Assembly (NCBI GenBank): GCA_009760855.2
Contig: WPIO01000113.1
Span: 1,085,001-1,149,000 of the forward strand
Direction: 5' to 3'
DNA length: 64,000 bases
Origin: Cristatella mucedo
Lineage: Eukaryota > Bryozoa > Phylactolaemata > Cristatellidae
Under the pieces are notes generated by a model, which saw only the letters and a list, made by a program, of their open reading frames with translations, had not been told where the DNA came from and did not search any database. The stretch's first letter is position 1. Every line of letters starts with the position of its first letter. This document shows, piece by piece, positions 1-10,947 of the stretch. Position numbers and translations under genes: made by a program.

Positions 1-635
1 ATGCACAGTGTCAGCACGTACAAGCAAATGAAGGATGAATCACAGGGACCCACTAGATGCTGTTCCAAATAGGTATGTTTTTAAGTTCTTTTTAAATGTG
101 GTCAAGTCAGGGGATGTTCTGACGCAAGTCATGAGTGAGTGCCAGGCTTTGGGAGCATACGAACTAAATGCACGATCTCCAAAGGATTTGATGTTTGTAC
201 GGGTATTTGTAGACGGTTGGATTCCGAAAAGTGGGTGGTACGATGCTTGGCCTGATGGGGGAGTATATCTGAGTGATAGGCCGGAGCCAAAGAATGAAGT
301 GACCTAAAAGTGAGCAACAAAACCTTGAAGTCAATCCGTTGCTTGACTGGTAGCCAGTGCAGGTCGGCGAGAATTGGAGTAATGTGGCAACTGCGACGCT
401 CACGACAGACAACCCTACCTTCGGAGTTTTGCACCAGCTGCAATCGCCTGATCGCACATGCCGGTATGCCAGCGAGCAGTGGTTTGCAGGAGCCGAGACG
501 GGATGTCACAAATGCATGGACCAACTTAGACGTGGTATCCTTATCTAAACAAGCCCGAATTTTAGCAATATTATGTAGGTAAAAGTAGGCCGATTGGACT
601 GTGGAGCTGATGTGGTCTTCTAACGAGAGGTTGCC
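1..635 (-). mobile_element. LINE-A 3' fragment (L2/CR1-type), runs off the window edge
   Basis: On the minus strand this reads as the C-terminal part of a LINE reverse-transcriptase ORF and the start of the 3' UTR. Seen: peptides SCHITPILADLHWLPVKQRI, then a stretch like LKSFGDRAFSSYAPKAWNS, which recur in many copies here. The frame is broken several times. The 3' tail lies off the left edge. Homology stops near 635, where the 5'-truncated end meets unrelated DNA. The L2/CR1 assignment is by family knowledge of the LHWLPVKQRI motif. Confidence 0.85.
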
Positions 636-1684
636 TCACGCCATTTGAGTATATAGCTTGTACGACCCACATTAAACATTCTTGAATGAAAGCTACTCTA
701 ACGTACTATGAGGGCGTAACGCCAATGCCAGGTGGCACAACAGGTAGCTTTGAAGATTCTTTTTCAATTGCCGACTAATCACGATGGGTCGCGATGTATG
801 AAATTCTGTAATTATTTGAACTCCAAAATAATGAAAATTAGTGGTATTTAGGCGTCTGATTTGGGATACAAAATTGGTGATATGCCTAGCCTGAATAAGA
901 AGCTGCTAAAGTCGTATCAATTTTTAGTCTATCCATCCTTACCATACCTCAACCAGCACTGAGAGTTTGATTGTTTTGCACGTGTTAAAACATGCTGCTA
1001 GACTGAGCGCTGAAAACAAAACACTTCACGGAACATTGCAGCGTCACTTTTTGAGAAAATTCTTGCTCTCAAGTTATTCCGATTCAAGACGGGTTAAGAC
1101 TATTTGCAGACGTAACTCTGAAACGTTGTGTCATGCGAAGACATCACGACTCGAGAGAAGCTACTGCTTGAGAGTGAAGAGAAGCGAATCTCTACTGAAA
1201 GAGTGGGGGAAATGTAAGCACAGTGTACACACACACTCAACAAGCAGGGAAAGAGTATGTTCCCCTGTCAAACAGGTTTCAGCTTTACTGTACTCTGCCA
1301 CGAAAGATGTCCGTCTATTTCGTAGTCTGCACGAAGAGCAGGTGGCTAATTTCGCCATTCCATATGACGTATGACATTTCAGAGGCTTTTAAAATGTGCC
1401 TGCAATTGTAAGTCAATAATTTACAATGGCCATGCGCTGCCGTTGAAAATGCTTCTATATTTCGACTGCAGATGACAAAATGTTTTTATGTCATGTCTAC
1501 TGGTATTCATCTAGTAATCGCCCGCTAAATGTGCTTGGTCAAAATATGTGTCTCATCTTTTTCTCACAGCAGCTTCCGCATCATCGAGGGTTTCTGGTGA
1601 CAGGCTGAGCAAAATGGCGGCCGATGGATACTGGTGCATGGGTTTTGTGTTTCAGGCTCTGCGTATGCCTCTGATTTGTCGGTT
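636..1684. other. No recognisable gene or repeat
   Basis: An open frame at 967-1374 (+) has no recognisable domain, signal peptide or low-complexity bias, and I see no splice or promoter context for it. I regard it as chance. The rest is unique-looking, moderately AT-rich DNA. Confidence 0.5.
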
Positions 1685-2140
1685 GAGGAATTAGGGAGCA
1701 CGCGAACTAATGGCATTGTCTCCAAAGGATTTGAGATTTTACGAGGTATGAGTAAACAATTAGATTCAGAAAAGCAGGCAGTACGAAGCTTAGCCTAATG
1801 TGGACGTAGATCTAATAGGTATGCATGACCTAAGGAATAAAGTAACCTAAAAGTGCGTGACTAAACCTTTAATTTGACGCTTTGCTTAATTGTGAACCCG
1901 TGCAGGTCGGCTTGAAGTTGTTTTTGGTGGCAACTAACGCTCACGACATGCAAGCCTAGGTGCCGAGTTTTGCAAGACCTGTGGGCAGCTGATTGCACGG
2001 GTCTGTAGGCCAGAAAGCAGTGAATTACAGAAGTCAAGACGGGATGTCACAAATGCATGGACCAATTTGGACACGGTATCCTTTTCTAAACCAGCACAAA
2101 TGTTAGCAACGTTATGCAGCTGAAATTTTCAGACTTGACT
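1685..2140 (-). mobile_element. LINE-A fragment, degenerate
   Basis: It aligns in reverse with the LINE-A region around the SCHITPLL...LHWLPVKQ segment, including the stretch that reads on the plus strand as a genome-wide landmark (AAATGCATGGACCAA near 2055). Substitutions and small gaps are frequent, so it is older than the copies at 1 or 45030. It meets an oppositely oriented LINE-A piece at about 2145. Confidence 0.75.
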
Positions 2141-2144
2141 TTTG

Positions 2145-2226
2145 TATCTTTGGTTTGATCTCTGCAAGCCCGTAACTACCATGAATTCTCTTAACTCCTT
2201 ACTGCATGTATTGGCAAAATCTGTAC
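2145..2226 (+). mobile_element. LINE-A fragment, left half of a copy split by LINE-B
   Basis: It reads FDLCKPVTTMNSLNSLLHV, matching the LINE-A stretch just after the FHFYADDTQLY active-site motif. The copy resumes at 2569 with codons for LNDDE-like residues. The interruption is the LINE-B 3' end at 2227-2568. Confidence 0.75.
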
Positions 2227-2568
2227 AAAGACAGTTGGAGACAGAAGCTTTAGCTCTGCAGGTCCTAGACTGTGGAACTCGCTTCCACAATTCCTACTCA
2301 ACGACAACTACTCTCCAACTGCCGACTATGGCACATCTTTTTCCGCGGTCCTGAACTGCTACTTCTATGCTACTCACTACCTCAACTGCTCTCCTAACTC
2401 TGCTATGCTTCCCACTTTCTCTTTGTTGCGTGAGACGAAGTCTGTTGGCTACCGAATGCGTACCGAAAGCCGCTTAGGCTGTGAGTGCGCTATACAAAAC
2501 TCTCCTGCGTAACACCCACATGGTCTTCATGACTTTGTGGAGTTACTGACGGAGATACATTACATTAC
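2227..2568 (+). mobile_element. LINE-B 3' end inserted into a LINE-A copy
   Basis: Begins in the LINE-B C-terminal ORF (product like DRSFSSAGPRLWNSLPQF, here frame-shifted), passes the stop and 3' UTR, and ends in the family tail GATACATTACATTACAC. The flanks are adjacent segments of one LINE-A copy, so this is a 5'-truncated LINE-B insertion. No unambiguous target-site duplication is visible. Confidence 0.85.
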
Positions 2569-2925
2569 ACGGATGGCATCGAGGTTTATTGAATTGAATG
2601 ATGATGAAATCAACTTAGTAGTTAATGGGCAAACCAAGTTTGATGCAGAAATTAAAAAGTTTGACGTTCAAAATCTGCTTTGTCAACTTATCTCCTGATC
2701 AATCCGAACGAAAATTAGGCGTCGTAATTTAATGTGAAATTTCATTAAACAAACAAACCAGTTTCGCAGTCAAGTCCACCTACTTTCAGCTGCGTAACAT
2801 TGCCAAAATGTGGGCTTGTTTAGACAGGGATAGCACATCTAAATAGGTCAATGATTTTTCCCATCCGGTCTCGACTTCTGTAACTCACTGCTTGCTGGTC
2901 TTCCGGCCTTTTCCTTGAGCGTTAA
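2569..2925 (+). mobile_element. LINE-A fragment, right half of the split copy
   Basis: Continues the copy interrupted at 2226: residues like ELNDDEINLVVNG, then AYFQLRNIAKMWACLDRD and SRLDFCNSLLAGLP, broken by stops and frameshifts. Homology fades after about 2925. Old and non-functional. Confidence 0.7.
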
Positions 2926-3504
2926 GTGCAGAACTTCCCTAGTTTCTCAAACCACCCTCATCTTTCATATGCATTAAAAGCCAACACTTAGATCATTTGA
3001 TTTTAAAAAACTTTAAATAAATCTGACTTCGACACTCGGTGGGCACAGACTAGAATCGTCCTTTGAGTCTTTTGCGTGAAAGCAGGAACGTCCACTCAGT
3101 TCCAGACAGTTGATGCTGCGTCCGCCATCACTAATGGACTGAAAAGCATAGTAGATTTGTCGGAGAAACTATCTGTGCATGCGAGTGGAACACTTAAAGC
3201 GAGAAGTCACTTTGGAATTCTCTTACATTGTATTTTGAGATTATTTTTTTAACCTTCTGGAACCGTTACCATTTTAGAACAGCCTCTTAAGGAAGACTGG
3301 CAGAATTCAGAAAAGACTTCAGAATCCAAAGATAAACTTCGAAAAAGCCTTTTGCGACCTCCACTCTCTCTCTCTCTCTCTCTCTCTTGAGATTGAGTGG
3401 TCAAGACCTCGACTCTACCTGTGCTAAGAATCACTTATATATATACCAAAGGGGATGTGAATTGTGAGGAGTTGCAGTTGAATGAAGAGTTGACTGAAGA
3501 ACAC
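2926..3504. other. Unannotated, with a short (CT)n run
   Basis: No coding signal recognised. A (CT)n run of about 24 bp lies at 3364-3387. Confidence 0.5.
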
Positions 3505-3575
3505 AGACGCGTTACACCCACAGTTTTTGTGGCTTTGTGGAGTGACAGACGGAGATGCATTGCATTCATGCATAC
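3505..3575 (+). mobile_element. LINE-B 3' tail fragment
   Basis: Matches the end of LINE-B: GCGTTACACCCACAG, then TTTGTGGCTTTGTGGAGT and GACGGAGATGCATTGCATTC, a variant of the usual GATACATTACATTAC terminus. Confidence 0.65.
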
Positions 3576-3655
3576 GTGCCTGGAGATATATATGCATACA
3601 TTCATACGTGCCTGGAGATATATACATACATATACGCACATACGTGCCTGGAGAA
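3568..3655 (+). repeat. Three-copy minisatellite, about 31-bp unit
   Basis: The core CATACGTGCCTGGAGATATA occurs three times with spacers of ATACATT/ATACATAC type; the last copy is cut in its ATATA part. It starts at the terminal repeats of the LINE-B tail and may have grown from it. Confidence 0.8.
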
Positions 3656-4445
3656 CTCGATCAAGATGCTATTCTCCCTTCAGACGAAGAGATTTTAAGA
3701 ATAACGAAGGACACCATACATGACTTGTGGTGAGCAATTACAACCAGGTCTTTTTCGGCTCATAGATCTTGATGTCAAATTAGAATACATGATGGAAGTC
3801 GAGAAGCTTTTAAAAACACTTTTTGACCAGACTAACCTCCACCAGCAATATCTTGGTCACTGAGGCTCCTAGTGTTCAGACGTTGATGGATCAGAGCTAC
3901 ACGACTAAATATGCTACTGGAAAACGCCTCTTTTCACACGTCACGACTCGTGACACTAAAGATACGGTCGAAACTCGTGTCTTTTATTGTCAGTTACTGA
4001 GAAGGCGGGATACCTAATTTGATTAATGCATTGCAAGTTCTTGTCACTGTAGCCGTATCAGTTACCGGTTGTGGACGTTCCTTAATAAAACTTAAAATAA
4101 TCCTATCATGTCTAAGAGCGTCAATGAGCAAGGTATACTCACGCGTAGTTGGTATTGCTAAGCCTAGATAAAGAAACACTGGAAAATATTGAATTTCAAA
4201 CTGTAATAGACCAGTTTGCCACGTTTAAGGCCAGAAAATTTCCCTTAAGTTAAAGCTGAATAATATCTATCTTGTACCTTCACTACAGCTAATGCGTCTC
4301 TCGATGTGAAATGTCCGATAGCGTGTTTCTTGCATTTCTTATGTGACGGAGCTATTTTGCAGCACTTTTTGACGAGGGGAGGGCACCATTCGTAGTTTTG
4401 TCCTCGGATACCGAACGATCTCACTCTGCCTCTGAACAAGCTTTA
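3656..4445. other. Unannotated stretch
   Basis: Only short chance frames on both strands and no repeat that I can match elsewhere in the window. Confidence 0.5.
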
Positions 4446-5210
<765 letters not shown>

Positions 5211-5662
5211 TCGACGCTTTATTATTTGTGTAATAATCGCCGCTACTCGATGCTTTTTTGGGTATTTTCTCTTCTGCCTCAAACTGACGTCATTTCCTCG
5301 TCGCAACGTCGGCCTTCCGACGAAGAGCTTTTAACTCTGGGTGCAATTAACAATCGCAGTGAACCGCGATCAACTCTTCCTTAAGCACAGGGTCGGCCGG
5401 AAATCGGCTGAGCAAAGTTCCAGCATCGAGGCGAGGTTATATAGTAGTGTACGGTGGCAATAGTATGGCCATCAAATTGCAAGCCGCTGCTCTTGCCGTT
5501 ATACTCCAGAATTGGGCCGTAACGACTGAAGCCGCTACAGCAGTTCACTGCCAATCAATCGTATGATATGTCGGCTATCGTTGATTTAAGTGAGTGATCG
5601 TGCATTTCCCAGCCGCACAGGCAGTAACAGCTTGGCCGAGGACTTTATATTGATAAACCTAT
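5211..5662 (+). promoter_or_regulatory. Possible promoter/5'-UTR region of the signal-peptide exon
   Basis: About 450 bp without repeats upstream of the exon at 5663. A TATA-like TTATATAG lies at 5437-5444, about 220 bp before the start codon. ATGs also occur between it and the exon, so the transcription start is uncertain. Assignment as promoter is inference from position only. Confidence 0.3.
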
Positions 5663-5747
5663 ATGCAGCAGCCAAGGAAAATTTTTGGGATTTTCTCTTG
5701 CTTGGTGGTGCTGTTAGCGTTGCTTGCATGCAGCGTATCGGCTCCTC
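5663..5747 (+). CDS. First coding exon of a secreted protein (signal peptide plus splice donor)
   Basis: The ATG at 5663 is preceded in frame by TGA TAA ACC TAT, so it is the first possible start. It encodes 28 residues: a short basic N-terminus (MQQPRK), a hydrophobic core (FSCLVVLLALLAC) and a small-residue cleavage site (SVSA then P), a textbook secretion signal. One base later comes GTAAGT, a perfect splice donor at 5748, so the exon ends in phase 1. A pyrimidine-rich acceptor TTGTTCTTTAG at 5777-5787 would give a 40-bp intron and a second exon of about 20 codons ending at a TAA near 5846, with one Cys and a Gly-Arg. That intron is very short and the true next exon may lie elsewhere, perhaps beyond the LINE-A at 5885. 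The function of the mature protein is unknown. Confidence 0.55.
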
Positions 5748-5884
5748 GTAAGTACCGCTTTGCCTATTTTGACTATTTGTTCTTTAGATATAGATTGCAC
5801 CACTATGTTCAATATTGATGGTCGCCTAATCCTAACTCTCAGGCGTTAAATTACACTACATTTACCGTTGGGAAAACATGTGAA

Positions 5885-6345
5885 TTAATAATAATAGCAA
5901 TAAGAATGCACCTGATAAAGCGCCCTCAGAGAACTCGACCTCTTTCTAGGCACTTTACATTTGCTGCAAATGGAAACACGATTGAATGGTGAGTGGTATC
6001 ATGCTTGATAAACAACACGAATAAAATGGTTAGGGGTGACATGCACAAGGTCAGCATGCAAGTGAGGTTAGTGGCAGCATGCACGGTGTCAGCACGCATA
6101 ACCACATGAAGGACGAATCACGGGGACCCACCAAATGCTGTCCTAAATAGGTGTTTTTAAAGTTCTTTTTAAATGTGGTCAAGTCAGGGGGTGTTCTGAC
6201 GTTAGTAGGGAGGAATTTTTAGGCTTTGGGAGCATATGAACTAAATGCATGGTCTCCAGAGGAGTTGAGGTTTGTACGAGGTATAGGTAAACAGTTAGAT
6301 TCCGAAATGCGGGTGGTGCGATGCTTGGCCTGGCGGGGAGAAGTA
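5885..6345 (-). mobile_element. LINE-A 3' end
   Basis: Reverse copy starting with the (ATT)n tail, then the 3' hairpin segment (AAAGCGCC partner at 5918), the conserved 3' UTR (TGGTTAGGGGTGACATGCAC) and the ORF end with SESNCLPIPRTNLNS. It is 5'-truncated in the ORF and lies about 140 bp downstream of the signal-peptide exon. Confidence 0.85.
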
Positions 6346-7125
6346 TGATGAGGATCCCTGTATTCGACTACAGTGTATCGCATGACAATGCCTGCACGAA
6401 ACAGAGTAGAGTGTTTTAGGTACACCAAGCCTCTTCAGTATTTTAGCACGCGATCAAAGTTGGAATTTCGCCCAAAGTTGATTTTGGTCGATTTGTATTG
6501 CAACGTTATGCGATAATTGATGATGAGCTTGTCAACGAAACTTCATTAGAAAAGTGAGCTTGGCCGCTGAATTAGAACAGGCGGCTTATAAGAAGGTTGA
6601 TGTATGAATAGGTAAAAACAGAGTTGTTGTAAGAATTGTGAGAAAATAATAAATTACGCTCTATACTCGCTGCTGCTATGCAGCTGGAAGAGATCGTAAA
6701 CAACATTCTCACTCTAAAAGTATTCTCTGAAGTGACCACTAAGTGACATGTATTGTGTGACTATGCACGAAAGAATTGCGTGTGCTGTGTAATGATGTGA
6801 AAAGTAGCTGCCGATGTTGGTACAGCGTAGCGTACCGCGACTGAAGCCAGTTCACTCCGCTGCCTAGCTAGGTGCAAAAATTTCGGTTGAATTTCATGTC
6901 GGTAGCCTTTGGTATATTTTGGTCTCGCTTTGGTAGCCTGTAGTACATTATGCAAGCCTTCATGCCTCAATCATGGCAAGATCAATCCAGAATTCGTTTG
7001 TCTATTGTGTTCTTTCTCAATTGAGATTAGATTTTTTGCATTACTAACAAGATCAATTGGTAATTTCTGCGATAACTTTGCAGCCAGCGTTTTGTTGGAT
7101 GACAAGAAACCTAAATGCATTAAAT
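6346..7125. other. Unannotated, with one weak Cys-rich frame
   Basis: A plus-strand frame (6909-7145) contains CKPSCLNHGKINPEFVCLLC, which faintly recalls an EGF-like module but lacks one expected Cys. The frame ends inside the SINE-1 at 7126. I do not call it a gene. Confidence 0.35.
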
Positions 7126-7275
7126 GCCGAGCTTCTTTGGTCTAGCGGTTAAGGTGCTCGCTACGACTAAGGTCTGACTGAGGTCGTGGGCTCGAGCCCC
7201 GAGGCATATGTGAAGCGCCTGAATAGAGATTAAGTTCTCTTGGGGCGCTATATAAATGAATTATATTTTTAAATT
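7126..7275 (+). mobile_element. SINE-1, near-complete copy
   Basis: tRNA-like head with an A-box-like part (GGTCTAGCGGTTAAGGTGCT) and a B-box-like part (TCGTGGGCTCGAGCCCC), then the LINE-A-type hairpin tail (GAAGCGCCTGAATAGAGATT ... TCTCTTGGGGCGCT) and an ATATAAAT terminus. The head implies RNA polymerase III transcription; the tail implies use of LINE-A reverse transcriptase. Both points are inference from family knowledge. Confidence 0.9.
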
Positions 7276-7644
7276 ATATTATGACGCTAGTTATTAACTT
7301 TAACTGATTTTTCAAAAGGCTGTGAAAAGGTCACGACAATAATACCCCTACTAACGAGAAAGTAAAATGAGCTTCGTCTGCGACTTCCGCGTCCGCTTTG
7401 GGAATTCATCCGATCAAATCTTGAGTTTACTCTGCAGAATTGAGTATAGCAGCTGTACCAAGCACGACTTCGCTAATCAATCGGTATCCTACGAGAGTGG
7501 CTGCTGGCTATAGCAGTTTATTGAACTTTTATTAAAATTTTGTTACGGTTCACATTGCCAACCGGCTTAAAAGAGCTGAAACGCAAGGAAATTTACGTCG
7601 CTGTCTTCAGCAGGTCACTGGCTTCAGTTGATCAGCAGCCACTA
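7276..7644. other. Unannotated stretch
   Basis: No repeat or coding signal recognised. Confidence 0.45.
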
Positions 7645-8235
7645 AATGCTCAGCATGCAAGTGTATTTAGTGGCAGCTAGCACAGTATCACCACGCATAC
7701 GCACATAAAGGAAGAATCATGGGGACCCACTAAATACTGTCACAAATAGGAGCGTTTTAATTTTCTTTTTAATTTAATTTCTTTTTATGCGGTCAAGTCA
7801 GGGGATGTCGTGACGGAAGTCGGGAGTGAGTTCCAGGCTTTGGGAGCATACGAACTAAATGCACGATCTCCAAAGTATTTGAGGTTAGTACGAGGTATAG
7901 GTTAACAGTTAAATTCTGGAAAGTGGGTGGTACGATGCTTAGCCTGGTGGGTGAGTAGATCTGATAGGCTGGCTGGAGCCAAAGAATGAAGGTACCTAAA
8001 ATTGAGCGACAAAACCTTGAAGTCCATTCGTTGCTTGACTGGGAGCCAGTGCAGGTCGGCTAGAAGTGGTGTGATGTGGCAACTGTGATGCTCAAGACAG
8101 ACAAGCCTATCTGCAGTTTTTTCCACCAGCTGTAAGCGCCCGATGGCACATGCCTGTATGCCACCAAGCAGTGAGTAGACAAAAGTCATGACAGGATGTC
8201 GCACATGCACGGACCAACTTAGATGTGGTATCCCT
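7645..8235 (-). mobile_element. LINE-A 3' fragment without its terminal tail
   Basis: Reads in reverse from the 3' UTR (AGCATGCAAGTG near 7655) into the ORF (RLVCLEHHSCHITPLLADLH). The hairpin and (ATT)n are missing, so the copy is also truncated at its 3' end. A duplicated AATTT.CTTTTT motif occurs at about 7760-7790. Confidence 0.8.
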
Positions 8236-8353
8236 GGAAGAACTTTCTGCCATTGGCCTTGGCTTTGGCCTGTATGCATTGTATCCCCTCTCTCTTCTTC
8301 TCTTTCTCTTCTCTCCGTGAGTTCCGGCGCTGCTTAGGCAATGGCTACTATAT

Positions 8354-8478
8354 GCGTATGTATGCTCACTCGCTTTCGTTTGCCTGCGTATAATACAGAA
8401 CAGCCGTCGTCGTTAGTACGACAACTCGCTTGCGGGGGCTTCGTTCTTCGTCATATCATCATCGTGCACCCGAGCCCC
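8354..8478 (+). repeat. Dispersed repeat D, copy 1
   Basis: Shares with 10948-11091 the run TATGC.C..TCGCT, TGCCTGC.TA..ATACAG, CACAACTCGCTTG-like and GGCTTCGTTCTTCGTC, ending in CGAGCCCC. A TATA-like CTATAAATA follows at 8479. The class is unknown; a terminal fragment of a larger element is possible. Confidence 0.65.
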
Positions 8479-9198
8479 TATAAATAGGCAACCCTGAGGA
8501 TTGATTCGAACGTACAGCCTTACTCGACCGAAAACAGCTCGACGCCAATACCAGATTCGGCTGCAGACCACCAATGACTTGACTAAGAAACTCGGCGACA
8601 AACCAACCGCTAACAACTGTACGCCCTTCAAGACTGTGCCGTCACTCGGAGCTCGTCGGCAACGCTCCCCTCCATATATGCTCTGTCGGCCATGTCTAAA
8701 CGTCGCCGCCGATCAGGCGCTGTTCTGCTCCGACTACGCTACCACTATATGCTGGTTGGCGACGAACTCCCCAACGCAGGCGCTGCTCGAATACTACGCC
8801 ACCGCCTGCGGAAGCCGACCACTGGGCCTCGAATGACAGACATATCGACCCCGCTCGGCTTCATGATAGCCTCGACCGCACATGGCGTTGTTATTCGTGA
8901 ATACTTCGCCACGTCTGATTTCGTCGCTTGTCTCTCGCCGGGCGACTGGGGCGACTGTATGTGGGCTCGGCCACTCCTACAATGCTGTTCAGCCCAGCCG
9001 GAGTCACACTCCTCCAGCCGGCCAAAGGGCACACTGAGTCCCTCCTCATTAGACACTGCAGTTGGGCAGTATCGGCTGACTAAGCCGGATTTAACTGCGA
9101 CGGGTCAGCTGCGGTCTCGAGACCGGCTAGTCCTGCAGCGACCAACTGTCAGCTTTTCCACTGGACTGCGTGGACGCTGTCCACTCTCTGTCTCTCAA
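8479..9198. other. GC-rich unannotated stretch with spurious frames
   Basis: Overlapping frames at 8501-8836 and 8692-9219 (+) and 8745-9056 (-) are long but Arg/Ser/Pro-rich and overlap on both strands, as GC-rich DNA without stops does by chance. The + frame at 8692 runs into the LINE-B tail. No domain recognised. Confidence 0.4.
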
Positions 9199-9753
9199 CC
9201 TATCTATCCTCTTATGTAATGTAACGTAATGTATCTCAGTCTCTAACTCCACAACGCCGTAGAGACTCTTTGAGTGTTAAGCAAGAGAGTTTTGTGATAG
9301 CTCACTCACTGCCTAAGCGGCTTTCGGTACGCATTCGGTAGCCAAAAGACTTAGTCTCACGGAACAAAGAGAAAGTGGGAAGCATAGCAGAGTCAGAAGA
9401 GCGGTTGAGGTAGCTAGTACCATGGAAGTAGCAGCTCAGGACCACTGAAAAGGATGAGCCATAGTAAGCAGCATGAGAGTAGTTGTCGTTGCATAAGAAT
9501 TGTGGAAGCGAGTTCCACAGTCTAGGACCTGCAGAGCTGAAGCTACTGTCGCCAACGGTCTTTAAGCGGAGGAATACAACAGCTAATTTATTGTCCGTAC
9601 AGGACCTGAGGGCGCGAAGAGACTGAAACAGGTTCAGCGAGGTACGCAGGAGCCAAGCCGTGGCGGGCCTTGTGAGTCAGCGTAAGAAGTATGCTCTGTA
9701 TCCATTAATCAAGCGGCAGCCATCCTAGCTCTTTTAGCAAAGGAGACATGTGG
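9199..9753 (-). mobile_element. LINE-B 3' half, right part of a copy split by SINE-2
   Basis: Reverse copy starting with the (ACATT)n-type tail (ATGTAATGTAACGTAATG), then the 3' UTR and a C-terminal ORF with frameshifts. It ends at the SINE-2 insertion. The rest of the copy continues at 9961. Confidence 0.85.
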
Positions 9754-9762
9754 TCAAACCTC

Positions 9763-9951
9763 GGTGAGCCGTGATGGCCCATTAGGTAAGGCGGTTGCTT
9801 TCACGACCTCGGTCCTGAGGTCGTGGGCTCGATTCCTGCGGTGGGCGATTCTTTATCGCCACTGCAAGCGGTGGTGATAGCCGTAAAGGCTCTTCTGTCG
9901 CTTTACAAAAAGAGGCTGTTTAATCAGCTAGGATTTAATTTAATTTAATGT
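9763..9951 (+). mobile_element. SINE-2, full-length, with target-site duplication
   Basis: A 189-bp tRNA-like element: A-box-like TGATGGCCCATTAGGTAAGG, B-box-like TCGTGGGCTCGATTCCTG, then a body with GTAAAGGCTCTTCTGTCGCT and AAAGAGGCTGTTTAATCAGC, ending in (ATTTA)n. The flanks are TCAAACCTC at 9754-9762 and TTAAACCTC at 9952-9960, a 9-bp duplication with one mismatch. The paralogous LINE-B at about 35375 has one uninterrupted TTAAACCTC. Confidence 0.93.
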
Positions 9952-9960
9952 TTAAACCTC

Positions 9961-10745
9961 TAGGACTTGAAAACTAGCCTTGCAGCCATATTCATAGCCA
10001 TTTGCATTAGCCTAGTTGCTTTTTTAGGTAGCCAAGCCAAAAGTGAATTACAATAGCCTAGCCGATACAGAACTAAGGAGCTAGTTAAATTTTTTGCAAG
10101 CCACTGTGAAAGAAGTTCCTAATCTTAGATGGGGATTGAACGTGATGGCTAGCGGAGAAGCTGTCTTCTGAATGAAGCTTTAAAATTGAGGCAGCTGTCG
10201 AAAACGACATCTAAATTTCGAGCACTTCGGTCGCATAACAGCACCACCTATTAGAAGAACAGGGCCTCTTAATCCAGCCACATGCTTAGGGTGTCCTATG
10301 AGCAGCAGTTCGGTTCTATCATCATTTAGTTTCAAGAAATTTTCCGACATCCAGGATTGAATGTCGTCAAGGCAAGCATTCAGTTTATCAGTTGCCTCAG
10401 CAGATTCAGACGGTTTGAATGACAAAACAGCTGAGTATCTTCAGCATAAAATTGATATCCTATTTCATTGGCCTTAGTCTTTTACTTAATCTTAATACTT
10501 TTCTCAGAGGTTGAGCATGAATGGAGAACAGCGAGGGACCGAAGACGGACCCTTGAGGGACTTCACAGGTGACCCTCTCGTGTGTAAGACCTGACCCCTA
10601 CACGACGCGAATTGAACACGATCAGACTAGTACAATTTAAACCAGGCCAGTGCCTCGTCTGCCAGACCGATCGCTGTTCTCGATTGTTCAAGTAGAACAT
10701 CATGGCCAGTGATGGTCGAAGGCAGCTGACAGATCTACTCTCTTA
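9961..10745 (-). mobile_element. LINE-B reverse-transcriptase part, left half of the split copy
   Basis: Minus-strand reading gives DKLNACLDDIQSWMSENFLK and TELLLIGHPKHV, typical of the L2/CR1 region after the RT active site. Upstream, around 10545-10700, lie degraded counterparts of the GVPQG and YLSDRVQS segments. The copy is 5'-truncated in the RT domain and has several frameshifts. Confidence 0.85.
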
Positions 10746-10785
10746 CCTACTTGAGCTCCCGAGCTGGTTAAGCGACGGCTACTAC

Positions 10786-10935
10786 GCCAAGCTGGTTGGT
10801 CTTGCGGTTAAGGTGCTCGCCCCGACCATGGTCTGGCTGAGGTTGTGGGCTCGAGCCCCGAGGCCTATGTGAAGCGCCTGAATAGAGATTGAGTTCTCTT
10901 GGGGCGCTATATAAATGAATTATATATTATATATA
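10786..10935 (+). mobile_element. SINE-1
   Basis: Close match to the 7126 and 63158 copies: head GGTCTTGCGGTTAAGGTGCT, B-box-like GTGGGCTCGAGCCCCG, hairpin tail and a TA-rich terminus. It is joined directly to repeat D copy 2. Confidence 0.9.
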
Positions 10936-10947
10936 CTACTCCTACAT

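Noticed and set aside
967-1374. 135-codon open frame
   Set aside because: No domain, signal peptide or splice context, and no support from neighbours; frames of this length arise by chance.
3568-3655. CRISPR-like regularly spaced repeats
   Set aside because: Only three units with similar, not unique, spacers in an animal genome; it is a minisatellite.
6909-7145. EGF-like Cys pattern CKPSCLNHGKINPEFVCLLC
   Set aside because: One expected Cys is missing, the frame ends in a SINE, and no signal or splice context supports it.
7126-7200. Possible tRNA gene at the SINE-1 head
   Set aside because: A-box and B-box-like words are present but the segment recurs with the same LINE-like tail many times, which marks a SINE rather than a functional tRNA.
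8501-9219. Overlapping open frames in GC-rich DNA
   Set aside because: Open on both strands with Arg/Ser/Pro-rich products; stop codons are rare in GC-rich sequence and one frame runs into a LINE-B tail.
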